The notes under the pieces are model-generated. The model was given only the letters and a program-made list of their open reading frames with translations, ran no database searches and was not told the DNA's origin. Position numbers and translations under genes: made by a program. 64,000 nt of DNA from Coriaria nepalensis (lineage: Eukaryota > Streptophyta > Magnoliopsida > Cucurbitales > Coriariaceae): the NCBI GenBank assembly GCA_027186245.1, contig CP114499.1, forward strand, positions 8,561,001 through 8,625,000, given 5' to 3'. This document shows positions 49,969 through 61,676 of this stretch, piece after piece (position 1 is the stretch's first letter; each line of letters begins with the position of its first letter).

Positions 49969-51573
49969 TTAAAATGATTTACTATCGTTAAGGCTCTGCA
50001 TACTGTCACAAGCAGATGCCTTGGAAAATAATACACTCTGCGTCGAATGCTTCTGTCCCAATTTTATATCCATGAAATCAGTAACAAGCCCGGGTTTAGA
50101 AATCTGATCATCTTTGACCGTGCTCTTATTAGTCAACATCTTAAGTACCGTTGACATTCGCGGTCTCTGCTTTGTGTTTTCTTGAACACAAAGCAATCCT
50201 ATTTTTAGAAACCGAACTGCTTCATCCTTGGGGAATTTCTTTCCGAGCATGGGGTCCACTAACCGGGCAATGTTGTTATCCTTGAATGCTTCCCACGCCT
50301 ACAAAACAAAATCCAATTTGTTTAAGAAGTTTAATCCAAGAAGAATTGCTATGTTGCTCTATACCATTTTTTGTTACCTTTTCAACAATGTAGTGTTCAC
50401 CATGCTCCACGTTAAAATCAATGACGGCTCGGCCACTAACAATCTCCAACAGCAATACTCCGAAGCCATAAACATCCGATTTTCTCGTAAGACGTCCACT
50501 TACGGCATATTCCGGAGCAAGATATCCTCTTTGGAAATTCAATATTTACAAGAAAATCCAATTAGAAACACTCCATTGACAATCAATGAAAGATTGCTTG
50601 GAAGAATGAGAGACAATACTAGTCTTTACTTACAATGTACCGGCCACACGGGTGCTAACATAGGAGCTGTTTTCTCGTAAAAGCTTAGACAACCCGAAAT
50701 CCGCAACCTTAGGTCTAAGGTTTTGATCAAGAAGTATATTGCTACCTTTTATATCTCTATGTACAATATGAGGCTCAACTTCTTCATGAAGATAAGTAAT
50801 CCCACAAGCTACTCCTATCGAAATATCCCGTCTAGCTTCCCAATTAAACTTCGCCCTATTCTCCTTTGCTCCTATCAAATCAACAACATGGGCTGAAAAC
50901 ACTAATTACAAGAAAAATGAAGAGGGAAAACAAACTGAAGGGGGAAATTTATTTTCTCACCTAAGAGAGTGTGTGAAAGGCTGTTGTTTTCCATGTAATC
51001 ATAAACCAAATATCTATTAGCCCCATCAACACAACAGCCTTTAAGGGTGACAAGGTTTTCATGCTTGATATTCGAGAGTGCAGCTAATTCAGCCACAAAT
51101 TCTCTCTCCCCCCTCATTGATTCTAGCTCAATTGAAAGCACTTTCACAGCTACAATACTTCCATCTTTAAGTCGACCCTTTATAAAAAAATCACCCAAAA
51201 ACCAAAAAAAAAAAATAAAAAAAATAAGAAAAAGAAGTAAAAAAAGAAAAGTTATATGACTTGAAGGGTAGAGATGAGGATTAACCTTATAAACAGAGCC
51301 AAATCCACCTTCACCAACTTTATTTGACGAATGGAAGTCATGGGTTGCATGTTTAAGTTCATTATAGGAGAAGGCACGAAAACTATCCTGGTTTTGCCCT
51401 AAATTGAACAAAAAGAGAAGAACCCAATTAAAGTCAACACAGAGACAGGAGCATATACTTTTTCCAGCATAAAGAGATTGTGATGTTAGAATGTTACCAC
51501 GGTCGCTGTTGATCACAGCTGTGCTTGATGAAGAGGAAGAAAAGCAGCTGCAGAACGGAAAGTGGCACTTCAT
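49969..51573 (-). CDS. Receptor-like cytoplasmic kinase, CRPK1 / At1g16670-like
   Basis: Six exons (51498-51573, 51286-51398, about 50961-51177, 50634-50871, 50378-50528, 49969-50298) join in frame to about 375 residues. There is no signal peptide or membrane span. The N terminus [11 protein letters not shown] is Cys-rich and may be palmitoylated. The kinase core is complete: [16 protein letters not shown], catalytic [16 protein letters not shown], activation segment [20 protein letters not shown] and [18 protein letters not shown] Ser-rich tail ends [12 protein letters not shown] place it with the cold-responsive protein kinase group; other members of that RLCK clade are possible. Such kinases relay signals at the plasma membrane. 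Confidence 0.9.
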
Positions 51574-51791
51574 GTTGTAAAAGCTCACAAAATCTTGTTG
51601 AATCTTGAAATATTGAAGAAAGAATGTTTGGATATTTTGGGTTTAAATAGGATTGAAGAAGAAGGACTAAGGAGCTGTCATATTTGAGAAAGTAGACACG
51701 GAAATGGGAAATGAAAGGGAGTTTCCAGCTTTGAAACAGTCCAAATTCATAAGTTCTACAAAAAAAAAAAAGAATAAATAAATCAATAAGG

Positions 51792-51831
<40 letters not shown>

Positions 51832-54177
51832 TTTTTTTTCATTTCAAAATTTTCTCTTAGACTCTAAGTCAACGTTTATACAGTAGTCTTTGTTGACAGA
51901 TTGAAAAGGGAAGTTAATTTCGGCCTAATCATATAGCTTTAGTGATTAATATTAATTTTTTACATTTTGATTAGTATTAACTGATTATTTTGGTCAAACC
52001 ATGATTCAACTCAACTTCCCAACCTTCAGTTAGATGAAGATTTTGAATGATATAAACGTGAAAACCCAGAAAACTTATAATAATAGTAAAAGTCTGATGA
52101 AAATGGATGTAATAATATATATAACTCAAAACAGCGTTTGATTGGGTATGATGCCAAACTCACTTTTGCTCCTTCATCTTGTCTCCGTGTAATAAAATAT
52201 TATAGTTACTGTCTGAATAATCAAATGATGATTAATTAATAACAATAAGAATATTTATGATTCATTCAAATAATTTGAGAAATAGTGATGTAATATATGC
52301 TGACTGGGTAAATACTAAATATATATAGTCAACGAATAGTTTGACTAAAAATGATGTAGATAGGTAGTATACAATAAATAGACCGTCGTCTTTTTAAAAA
52401 AAAGAAGATCCAATGTTTTAGGGGTTTTAGGGTAAATTTTATTAACTTCAAAGGGTAAATGTTTAATTTTAAAAACTTTAAGGACCTATAACTTTAAAGG
52501 GTATATGGAAAGATGACATCCCCCAAAAACCCTATAACTTAATCTACATTTTAATATTATTTTTTTATTATTATAGCCATTAATTAATATATTTGTTAAA
52601 ATCGAACGCGTAGGATTGAGGTCATATAATGTGTACGGGATTGGTTCTAGATACTCGAGCAAAACAGATCATCGTATTCACACTTGCTGGACAGTTTGTC
52701 CTGTTTGTCCAAATCATGATTTAGGGATATCTAGTTTTAGGGATGATTGAAAAGCCCTTCCCCATCCGATCTGACTCTATCGTATGCATATGAGTTGGGA
52801 TTAAGCGTTGGATAATTACCCTTGAAAAATTAGTTGAATTGAATAGTCAATTCGATTAAATTTCTTGATTATTTGACTCGCTTTTAATAATAATAAAAAA
52901 ATTAAAAAAAAAAAAAAATTGAAATAATCTTGACGCCCTTCCTCCCTCTTTCACCGGACGATTGATGCCACCCGTCTTCTTGTGATCCATCTGTCCGTCC
53001 CTCTCTCCCTTGCCTCCTCCGATCCATCTATTGCCCCTCCCTCCCTTCTTCCATTTCATATGCCCATCCGCCATCCCTCCTCTAACTAATCAATATTCGA
53101 TCAAATTTAACTCCTCTAATCTTAGAAAATGGAAAATGGGTCTTAGTGGGGGGGTACCAGCTCGATCGATAAAGAGACAAATTGAGAATCATGAAAATGG
53201 GTATTACTTATTAGTGGGGTATCGGTTCGATCGATAAAGAGACAAATTGAGACAACCCCGTTTACAAGGAAACTATTTTTATATGATTTCCTTCTTTTAT
53301 CTATCTATTTTTATTATTGTATGATTTGGTGAGAAATTTTGGTACGAATAAGATTCTTTAATTTTTTTATAATATTATATTATTTTATTTTTTAATTTGA
53401 TATCATAATATATTTCTTTTTTTAGGAAAAAAAAAAAAAAAAAGAAGAGAAAGATAAGAGTTTGATTTATGCTTTTATTATTATTAACTAAATCATGTAA
53501 TATCAAACATATGATAACTCATCCTAATAAACCATAAGATAAAATAATTGAATAAATTTAAATTATCCTTCAATCATGTCTTATATCAATATCACTATAT
53601 ACTTGTCACCAAAAAGTCTATAAAGATAATATTTATATGATTATAATATATATATTTTACATACTTTTTAATTTATTAAATTAATATTAGTAATTCATAT
53701 TTATTTAAAATTATTTAATAATATATTAATTTATAAATATTAAATATTAAAATAGTAATAATTAAATTAACTTTAATTCAATTAATCAAAACGTGTATAA
53801 AATAATATATATATACATAAAATCTATCATATGCATATATATATATACATATTTAAATAAATTTAGTGATTAAAAACATTATATTTAATAAGAAAAATAA
53901 AAAGAAAAAATAAGGGAGCATAGTTAATCATAGTTCACTCTCCTTATATTTATTTATGTAATAATATTTTAATTAAAAGATTAAAAAAGTATCACGTGAT
54001 AAGAAAAAAATAAAAATATATACCGATTGAAATGCAGTTAATTTATGAATTATATTTGACAATTTATTTTTATCAGTTTCTTAACAATTACGACTCATAT
54101 ATTTTTTTCTCTAAATGTTGACAAATGATGATGATCATTTACTCTAAATATGCTTTTGAAATCTAGAAATCTATATT

Positions 54178-54500
54178 AATCTGAATCTTAAATCTGAAGA
54201 CCGATATTCGATATGTAGTTCCTGATTTAAAATCTGAAATCAAATCGAGTTCTCAGTCTAGAGTTTCCAGTCCATATCGAGTTCTCGAATTCTCGACATG
54301 TCGGTCTATCTCAGACCAAGATCACATGTTGGTAGATCGACATCTCATATGTCGGTATGAGATGCAAAACCGATATGTGAGATCTCAATATGAGACAGAC
54401 CAACATGTCGGGAACTCAATAACTTGGTCTAGACTAGGAACTACATATCGAATATTGGTTTCCAAATTTCAGATTCAGATTGAATATTGATATATAAATT
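54178..54500. repeat. Imperfect foldback (inverted repeat) element
   Basis: The left arm (about 54178-54348) and right arm (about 54356-54500) are reverse-complementary over long stretches. For example ATTCGATATGTAGTTCCT at 54206-54223 is matched in reverse complement near 54435-54455, and GACATGTCGGTCTATCTCA (54294-54312) near 54392-54410. A perfect ATCTCAT/ATGAGAT stem closes the centre (54342-54362). It looks like a MITE or foldback element, or a long hairpin transcript source. Confidence 0.65.
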
Positions 54501-54570
54501 TCAGATCAATATATTTAAATCAAATATAAATCTCTATATTTTAGATTCAGATTGGTGTATAAATCGAGAT

Positions 54571-54600
54571 CATGTCGGTCTGAAATGTAAGACCGACATG
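54571..54600. repeat. Perfect 11-bp stem hairpin
   Basis: CATGTCGGTCT (54571-54581) and AGACCGACATG (54590-54600) pair perfectly around an 8-base loop. The same CATGTCGGTCT core occurs in the neighbouring foldback at 54297-54307, so the two are related copies. Confidence 0.8.
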
Positions 54601-55565
54601 TGAAATTTTGATTTAAGACCATAGTAGTTTCCGATCTATATCGAGTTTATAATATAAGGAACTTAATTTAAACTGGAAACTCATATATATAATATTATAT
54701 TAAATATCAGTTTATAAAAGAAAGAAAAAGAAATTAGTATGAAAGCGAGCGTGGTCTAAGAATGAATAAATTAAACTTAATCTATAAAAAGTAAAAGATT
54801 TAAGAAAAGAATTTTGTATGTAAATAAAAAAAATTGAATTTAGTATAGAAAATAATTTTAATATATTATATAAATTTTTTTTTATCAATTTATAAAATAT
54901 TTTATACTACTTACATATTAATTTATAAATTTTCATGTTAATATAAATAATTTCAAACATAATATATATTTTAATTATTAAATTTATAAACACAGCTAAA
55001 ATTTACATTCAAAGACATACAATGAAACAATGACCGGTCCACAAAGAAAAGCATACTTTAATTAGCATAAGATACCAGATAATAGTAAGAGTGGTGTAGG
55101 TGGAGCTTCTACGCAATCCCATTATACCCGCCCCCGCCATCCACCCAACCCCTCTTCATCATCATCTTCTTCAACCCCCATTTTCGATTTATTTTTTCCT
55201 GTATAATTTCTCTTGTTGAAATTCACGTTCTTACCAGTTTTCCTTCTGCTCTCTTGCATTTATTTTTCATACTTTTGCCTGAAAATCCTGCTGCGAAGTT
55301 TTCTTGTTTGTTTGTTTATATTTTCGAGGCGTTAGAAAATAAGAGAGCTTCTTTTATTTTCGTCTGCGTCTCGTCGCTTTCTCCGTTTTCTTGCCCAAAA
55401 TTTATCGATTCAGTGGTAAAGGTATGAAATTTCTATGATTATGCATGTTGACTTTTGCTTCGTTTTAATTTTGTTAGCTTTTGATAAGTTTTGGTTTAAG
55501 GATTTCTTTTTCTTTTTTTTTACCTTCTGTTTGTTATTAGGGAAAATTCCGGGGAAAAAATTGTA

Positions 55566-57271
55566 ATGGGGAACATCGGGAGTACCGGAGCAAACAATCG
55601 TCGGAGACACGGCAGCCGCCGAAACCACCCTACGCCACCACCCTCGGCGACTCCTCAGCCGGAAATAACCGCGAACCGGTACGTTTTTGCTGCAGCAACC
55701 CCTTACCCTAACCACCCGCCTCAATACCCAAACCACCCGCCACCATACTACCAGTACCCAGGCTATTACCCACAGCCACCGCCACATCCACATTCGATGC
55801 CTTTGCCGGCACCGTTTGATCAGCACCACCGTGGTGCCCCTCACCCTCACATGGACCCCTCAAACTGGGTCGGAGGGAGGTATCCTTATGGGCCGGTTAT
55901 GCAGCCTCAAACACCTTACGTCGAGCATCAGAAAGCGGTTACTATAAGAAATGATGTTAATCTTAAGAAGGAGACTCTGAGGGTCGAGCCTGATGAGCAG
56001 AATCCTGGTCGGTTTCTCGTGACTTTCACTTTTGATGCCACCGTTGCAGGAAGGTAAAAGATCTTTAGATGAATTGTGGAATGATCAAGTAGATAGTTAA
56101 ATTCATTTTTCTGGATATCGGTTCTGCATGTTTGTCATGGATTAACTTTTTGTTTCCAGTTGGAAGTTTTTGCCATGTTTCTTTGTAGTAAGTTGCGAGT
56201 TTTTTAGGATTTGCAGAGGTCAATTTACAAGCTTAGGGATCAAACTCTTTATACACAATCTAGTGATTGAATTTTCCCGATAGAGTGAGCAGAGCAGGTT
56301 GGAGATAAAGATTGAGTCTTGGAAATTGTGGATTTATAATTTAAAAGCTGATAATGAGGAAAGTTGAGAACGAGCTAAATTTACAGACAAGTTTAGTTTT
56401 TGAAGCAAAATTTAGAAATTGCCCACTATTTGTTTTCACTGGTCCCTATTGTAAGGACTAAGGATTGGCATAAAATTTATTCCTGTTGTATTATGTAAAC
56501 TATACATTTTTATATTTTTTGGTTTATTCATTTCATTTTCTCTGCAAACCAGCGTCACAGTTTATTTCTTTGCTAAAGAAGGTGACGATTGTAACCTGAC
56601 ACCTATGAAAGAAAGCATTTTCAAACCCGTTACAGTACATTTTGAGCAAGGTCTAGGGCAGAAGTTTAGACAGCCATCTGGAACTGGGATTGAATTCTCA
56701 GCATTCCAGGAGTCTGATCTACTGAAAGTCAACGATGAGTTCATCTACCCATTAGTCATAAAGGCAGAGGCTTCTTCTCCGGACAACCAAACGGGGCAGG
56801 ACGGAAACCCAGAACATGGAAATACAAATTCCCAGATAACTCAGGCAGTGTTTGAGAAAGAGAAAGGCGAGTTTCAAGTGAGAGTTGTAAAGCAGATCTT
56901 GTGGGTAAATGGAATGAGATATGAGCTGCAAGAGATATATGGGATTGGGAATTCGGTTGAGGGTGAGATGGATGGAAATGATAATGGAAAAGAATGCGTC
57001 ATTTGCTTGTCGGAACCAAGGGACACCACTGCCCTTCCTTGCCGCCACATGGTAATCCAAATTCCCTTCTGCTTTTGATTAACGATTCTCACTTGACTAA
57101 GATTTAACACTTGTCATTGACTTTTTATATATTTCTTTGTATCTTTTGATGCAGTGCATGTGCAATGGATGTGCAAAGGTTTTGAGGTTTCAGACAAATA
57201 GGTGTCCGATATGCAGACAACCGATCGACAGGCTTCTAGAGATTAAGGTCAGCAATGTGCCTGATGAATGA
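55566..57271 (+). CDS. LUL-type RING E3 ubiquitin ligase (LOG2-like)
   Basis: Exons 55566-56053, 56553-57051 and 57155-57271 join to 367 residues. The N terminus MGNIGSTG fits N-myristoylation (Gly2, Ser6). A Pro/His/Tyr-rich region follows ([20 protein letters not shown]), then the DAR2-type domain of LOG2/LUL proteins ([56 protein letters not shown]). The C-terminal C3HC4 RING reads [43 protein letters not shown]2 acts with GDU1 in amino-acid export and in ABA signalling at membranes; LUL1/LUL2 are its paralogues. I cannot tell LUL1 from LUL2 by eye. The frame is intact. Confidence 0.94.
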
Positions 57272-57811
57272 AGAGAGAGAGAGGCACAGGGAGAGAAAGA
57301 AGATGATTGAAGCGTTTCTCTGTATAGCATTGGCCTCCCCTTTTGTTGTATTACTTGTTTTTGCGTCTTCTTCAAGAATATTTAAGTTAGATGGTATGCT
57401 AATAAGTGGAAGAGAAGTGTATAAACACCATACAGTGATGGGAAAGTGTAACATCATGCGGCCAATATACAACTGTTGGTGGCACTTTGCTGAAATAGGT
57501 TAGTTTAGGCTTCCTTGGAATTCTCAAATTTTAAGATTCTCTGTACTTCTATAAGCTCTGGATCCCAGATTCTCAGATGCTATTAATCTTTTCATAACTA
57601 ATTACTCGTTTTGTTGGATTTCACTTGGCCAAATTCTGTGTGATCGGATTGGTTTGAGAGACATGAGAGAAGCCATGAACAATGATATATGTTGACTTTA
57701 TACGAGTAGGTGTTTTTTTCTTTTTTTTAACCTGCTTGAATTTGTCTAGAACTCAGACCAATTCTTACTGTTTTTACATTTAAATTTTAAAAAAAGTAGT
57801 AATTAAAAGTG
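57272..57811. other. Convergent 3' flanks
   Basis: 3' UTR of the LUL gene and of the minus-strand NdhV-like locus. No gene seen. Confidence 0.5.
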
Positions 57812-58530
57812 TCATTCTTTCCAGACAGGGATGATTCCCTGGGCAGCCAAACGCTTCTCAACCCAAAAGACAATGAGGTTTCCCGTAACCTTCTTCTCGT
57901 CGACCAGAAAGGGCTCGACAGTGCTTGCTCCTAATCCATACGAGGATAGTGAAAATCCTTTTGGTCCTGTGAGTGCCCCATTTGGGAAGAAGGCCCAAAA
58001 TGACTACGGGTTACCTTTCTTCAAGAACGAGCCTTGCAACTGCCATATTCACCAATAAGTACCAATACGGATTCAAATTCAAGAATCCATGGCTAACAAG
58101 TGAGGCCAGAGAAATAAGTTTACCTTGTTGTCTTGGAATGATAAGTCAAGATTAGTGATATCAGTTTCGGCTTGAAGTATCAATTTGAGTGAAGAAATAA
58201 CATCCTCCTCCATCAACTCAGGGAGCGGCTTGATGGCTGCTTTTGCTGCGGCCGGGGCTTTTTTGGGCGGTGCTGGTTTTTCCTCCTTTTTTGTTTCTTG
58301 CACAGCAGAGCAAGATATGATTCTGCCATGAGTTATAGTCACTTCATTCACTGCCTGCATATTTAAGATGCATTAGAATCCAAAATATAAAGCTTTTCTG
58401 AAATGAGCATGAATCTAGTAACTAGAAGTATGGTAAGGAGCAGGAGGAGGAGCATGATTACCATTGGAAGCGTCGGAAATGAGGTGGCCTTGGAATCTAA
58501 GACAGCTGCTCCTGCTCCTCTTAGCAACAT
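57812..58530 (-). pseudogene. Plastid DUF2996 / NdhV-like protein with in-frame TAG
   Basis: Three exons can be read: 58462-58530, 58124-58354 and 57812-58039, together 175 codons. The N terminus MLLRGAGAAVLDSKATS is transit-peptide-like. A Lys/Pro/Ala-rich linker (KKEEKPAPPKKAPAAAKA) leads to the conserved domain: LPELMEEDVISSLKLILQAE, DLSFQDNK, GSFLKKGNP-stop-SFWAFFPNG, ALTGPKGFSLSSYG, STVEPFLVDEKKV, FWVEKRLAAQGIIPVWKE. The stop TAG (58004-58006, codon 112) stands where the family has Tyr; the following 63 codons stay open and conserved. I assign it to the DUF2996 family containing the chloroplast NDH subunit NdhV from memory, moderately sure. It is a recent pseudogene, a sequencing error or a readthrough case. 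The first exon may be incomplete. Confidence 0.6.
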
Positions 58531-59166
58531 TGTTTGCAATCCGCAAGTTTTCTGGTTTCCAGATTTTTTATTGCAAGAAAGAGAGGTTAATTAAGAACGA
58601 TCCTTTGTGCTCCACACAGTTCTTTTGGGATAATATGCGCCACTTCTTTTCTCTCTTTTCTTTCATGCCACCTAATCAAATAAGACAATCCGAATATATA
58701 TACATGAAACGATGCTCTCTTCCAATGTGGGGCCGATGTCAGATCACAGTACCATTATGAGGTGTAAAATGACAGGTCATTGTCTCATATAAGAGATAAA
58801 AGGCCAAAACTTTAACATCTTCATAGCATGGTCCAAATCAGAAAGCGAAAATAACATATCACAAACTCAACCATTGATAAGCCACGCAGCAACGATACTG
58901 TTTTATTAGCAAACTGGAAAAGAAAAGCACATGGTTTGCTTATTTAGCTTAAAACTGCCCAACCACAAAGCAGCTACGATGTTTATCACATCCTACATAA
59001 GACACGTAACAAGTTCAAACGCAGTTCAGATGAAATAACATATGGTTGCTTATTTAGCTTAAAACTACCCAACCACAAAGCAGCTAGGACGTTTATCACA
59101 TCCTACATAAGACACATGACAAGTTCAAACGCAGTTCAGATGATATACATGAGCATAGTCTTCTGA
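58531..59166. other. Intergenic and 3' UTR with a tandem duplication
   Basis: Promoter side of the NdhV-like locus and 3' UTR of the methyltransferase-like gene. Two copies of a segment of about 103 bp lie at 58931-59033 and 59041-59143. Confidence 0.55.
58931..59143. repeat. Tandem duplication, 110-bp period, in a 3' UTR
   Basis: Copies at 58931-59033 and 59041-59143 share TATTTAGCTTAAAACT and CAAACGCAGTTCAGATGA, with only a handful of differences. It lies within 240 bp downstream of the methyltransferase-like stop codon. Confidence 0.9.
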
Positions 59167-60588
59167 TCACATGGAACGAGTGTGATTTCCCCACCATTGA
59201 TGAACAAAGACACCACTGTTTCTCAGATCGTTGAAGAGATTCATACAGCCTCCATTAAGGAAAGCTCTGCCATCATCCATAGCATCTGAGCAGCTAAGAA
59301 ATATTTCATCAACAAAGCATATCACACCACTTTCAAACAACTCTAAGAGAAACTTTAGTTCTACCTTTCCTGCATTCATCTTCAGGACCACAAAATCTGC
59401 ATAATGCACTGTTTCCTTAAACCAGGCTAGAAAGTTAAATCCTTCATCTTCAACAGAAGGATCTAAACCTTCATCATCATCACCAACATTAGCTTCGGCT
59501 TTAGTTTCAGCCAGACCCGGATGATAAACAAATGTGATACCAGGCTGTTTGACATAAGACAACAAGACAGAAGTGTTGTGGTCAACAAAATATATATTGA
59601 AAGCCTTCTGGTCCACAGGATAAGAAGGTAAGAACCAATTCGTAACATTCGAATTCAGATGCCTCCCTGCCCCAATATCAACATACACCAATCGCCTCTT
59701 AGAAGAAACATCCACGAACTTTGGCAAGTAAGAAAACTTTTTCTCAAATCCAATTGGTTTTTCCTTGACAAGAGGCTCCATTTGAGGTATAAAAGGCCTG
59801 TTGTTCGTAAGAGCTGGACAATCAGCAGGTAGAGAATAGTGTTCAAAATACCCAGAATTTTCAAATCTCTTTTTGAACACAACCAGAGTAAAGTTGCTTA
59901 TATAACCGACATGTATTACACTTGAAGTCTTGAGTAATGATGAAACTGGTGTAGCGGATCTGACCAGACTATCAAGCGTCGAAGAATGAATGATTACAGC
60001 CCCAATTCCTCCGGATTTAAGCACACGCTCAATCTCGAGCATGAGAAGAGCCGGAACAGAGAGCTTGTCTAAGTCTCTGGCGAAAACAAGATCAAAAGAC
60101 TGGTCCTTGTAATCAAGCTCATACACAAACTGCTTCCACTTGAAGGAGAAAAGGCGGTGCTGTTTAAAAGCAATAGCATTAGAGAATCCTAAGACTCCCA
60201 TTGCTAATGCAGCAGAAGCTGATCCCTCCCCAACACAGAGAGCTTTCGGATTATGACTCAGCAATTGATTTCGCACAAGCTCTTTAACGACGTTAACAGT
60301 CAGATTCATACTTTCCTCACAGTGAAGTGATTCATATGAGTCCCATAGTGGATTCAGAAAATGACCTTGAAACCAGTATGAACCTGGATGCAGTTTAAGC
60401 TTTTCGTCGCCTAATTTTGCTACACAGTCGTGAGCAGATGCAGCAGCGAGCATACCGATATCAGTATTGTAGAAAATATGGACAAAAGGAATGATCGAGA
60501 GGGCCGCGGTTACTACAAAAATGCGAAAAACCATACGCCACGCTATAGTCCCGTGAAAGATCTGCCATTTCAGGGCCTTCAGATCCAT
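59167..60588 (-). CDS. Methyltransferase-like DUF7870 membrane protein
   Basis: Single exon, 473 residues. The N terminus MDLKALKWQIFHGTIAWRMV is followed by a signal-anchor span (FRIFVVTAALSIIPFVHIFY, about 21-40). A Rossmann-type segment is recognisable (ALCVGEGSASAALAMGVLGF, then SFDLVFARDLDKLSVPALLM and ERVLKSGGIGAVII), resembling SAM-dependent methyltransferases but with a degenerate SAM motif. The C-terminal half (RRLVYVDIGAGRHLNSNVTN, WFKETVHYADFVVLKMNAG) is characteristic of the plant family of AT5G03190/AT3G53400. Those loci are catalogued as carrying a conserved peptide uORF, and such a uORF is found here 150 bp upstream. Activity and substrate are unknown; Golgi/ER location is inferred from the anchor. 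Confidence 0.88.
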   Translation of the reverse strand: MDLKALKWQIFHGTIAWRMVFRIFVVTAALSIIPFVHIFYNTDIGMLAAASAHDCVAKLGDEKLKLHPGSYWFQGHFLNPLWDSYESLHCEESMNLTVNVVKELVRNQLLSHNPKALCVGEGSASAALAMGVLGFSNAIAFKQHRLFSFKWKQFVYELDYKDQSFDLVFARDLDKLSVPALLMLEIERVLKSGGIGAVIIHSSTLDSLVRSATPVSSLLKTSSVIHVGYISNFTLVVFKKRFENSGYFEHYSLPADCPALTNNRPFIPQMEPLVKEKPIGFEKKFSYLPKFVDVSSKRRLVYVDIGAGRHLNSNVTNWFLPSYPVDQKAFNIYFVDHNTSVLLSYVKQPGITFVYHPGLAETKAEANVGDDDEGLDPSVEDEGFNFLAWFKETVHYADFVVLKMNAGKVELKFLLELFESGVICFVDEIFLSCSDAMDDGRAFLNGGCMNLFNDLRNSGVFVHQWWGNHTRSM

Positions 60589-60738
60589 CGATCGAAGCAG
60601 CAGTTGATACTCAGAGAACAGTTCGATTTTATTTTACCTTTTTCTTTCGAATTTTGTTAAATCGGAGAGTGATTTTTCCAGCAAGAACAATGAAAATTTT
60701 AAGAGAAATAACAACCAGATCGGAAGCGGGAAACTAAT

Positions 60739-60864
60739 TTAGCGAGTGCAAAACCTGGAGGAGGTGTGATTTCCACCCACGAGGACTCCCATTGATTTTT
60801 GAAACCCAAGCCAAACCCTCCTCGGAGCTCTCCTCCCCATCGGCTCGTACCAGGTCGAACTCAT
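60739..60864 (-). CDS. Upstream peptide ORF (CPuORF46/47-like candidate)
   Basis: A 41-codon ORF in the leader of the DUF7870 gene, ending 150 bp before its start. It begins MSSTWYEPMGRRAPRRVW and ends SMGVLVGGNHTSSRFCTR. Shorter upstream ATGs occur just 5' of it, including an ATG directly followed by TAA near 60910. The Arabidopsis homologues are annotated as conserved peptide uORFs 46 and 47; that this peptide is their orthologue is inferred from position, not from a sequence comparison. Such uORFs usually stall ribosomes and repress the main ORF. The alternative is a chance ORF. Confidence 0.65.
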   Translation of the reverse strand: MSSTWYEPMGRRAPRRVWLGFQKSMGVLVGGNHTSSRFCTR

Positions 60865-61676
60865 CTTCAGCGACTGAATTTCAGCATTTCCCTGACAACA
60901 ATACTGCCTTACATTCTTCGAGATCGAGCTGCAAACCGGAGAAATTTTCAGCAACCAACTCCAAATCTGAAGCTCCGAATAGAAAACAAAGGGGATGGAG
61001 GAGACTAGAGTACAGCGAGGAATGAGAGTGAAGAAGATAATTAGATCCAGAGGTTACAGTAAAAATAGTAGACGCGCCTTGGAAGCGTCCCGATGAAAAG
61101 CATTCATTGGGCCTCCACGCGGCATCACTTGAATGGACAGAATTTTCCGTTAGAGTTCATAATTGCATATGGGAATCTCAATGCTACTTTGCTGTCACTG
61201 TACTTGTCTGACAGAAGGAGACCTTTCAAAAAAACGTTGGGCCTTTTTATCATAGGAAATTACGAAGAAGTGGGTTTGGGGCCCAATAACACATACAGGC
61301 CTAGGGTCTTAGAAGAAATGGGCTTATGTGAAGGACCAGCTATACTACACGTCGGCTACTCATGTATCTTGGTTTTGATCCCCACAAAACTTCTTGTCGT
61401 TGAGTTACCATAAACGACACAATCGCACTGTCATCATAGAACAGTATTTTTTAACGAATACAAGAAAAGAACGGGCTCATAATCTATCCTTTAACGTTCC
61501 AAATGCCTTACACCTCAGAAGTGGAGAGTACATCTCGAGCTTATCGTGCAGAGCCCTACGGCTATCTCTACCTATCAGCAAATTTTAGTCATCAGCGTTA
61601 AGAGGCCTTCAATAAAACAGCAATTAAAATTTCAACTTCTATTGTGAAAAAGGAACCCATCTTTTTGTTACAAGAA
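60865..61676. other. Promoter of the DUF7870 gene and 3' flank of the DnaJ gene
   Basis: No gene seen. Short TGGGCC-type motifs (61103, 61238, 61277) occur. Confidence 0.45.

Larger units (their letters stand above)
51574..55565. other. Long AT-rich intergenic region with foldback repeats
   Basis: No gene seen. Contains an AT run (about 51794-51828), A-runs near 52905-52918 and 53427-53443, a short direct duplication with 65-bp period (53163-53187, 53228-53252), very AT-rich sequence 53300-54150, and the inverted-repeat structure at about 54178-54690. The right end is the LUL leader with a probable 5' UTR intron at 55422-55540 (AAAG-GTATGA ... TTATTAG). Confidence 0.5.

Noticed and set aside
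57831..58058. Plus-strand ORF of 75 codons over the NdhV-like exon
   Set aside because: Antisense of a conserved exon; the minus-strand translation matches a known plastid family apart from one stop.
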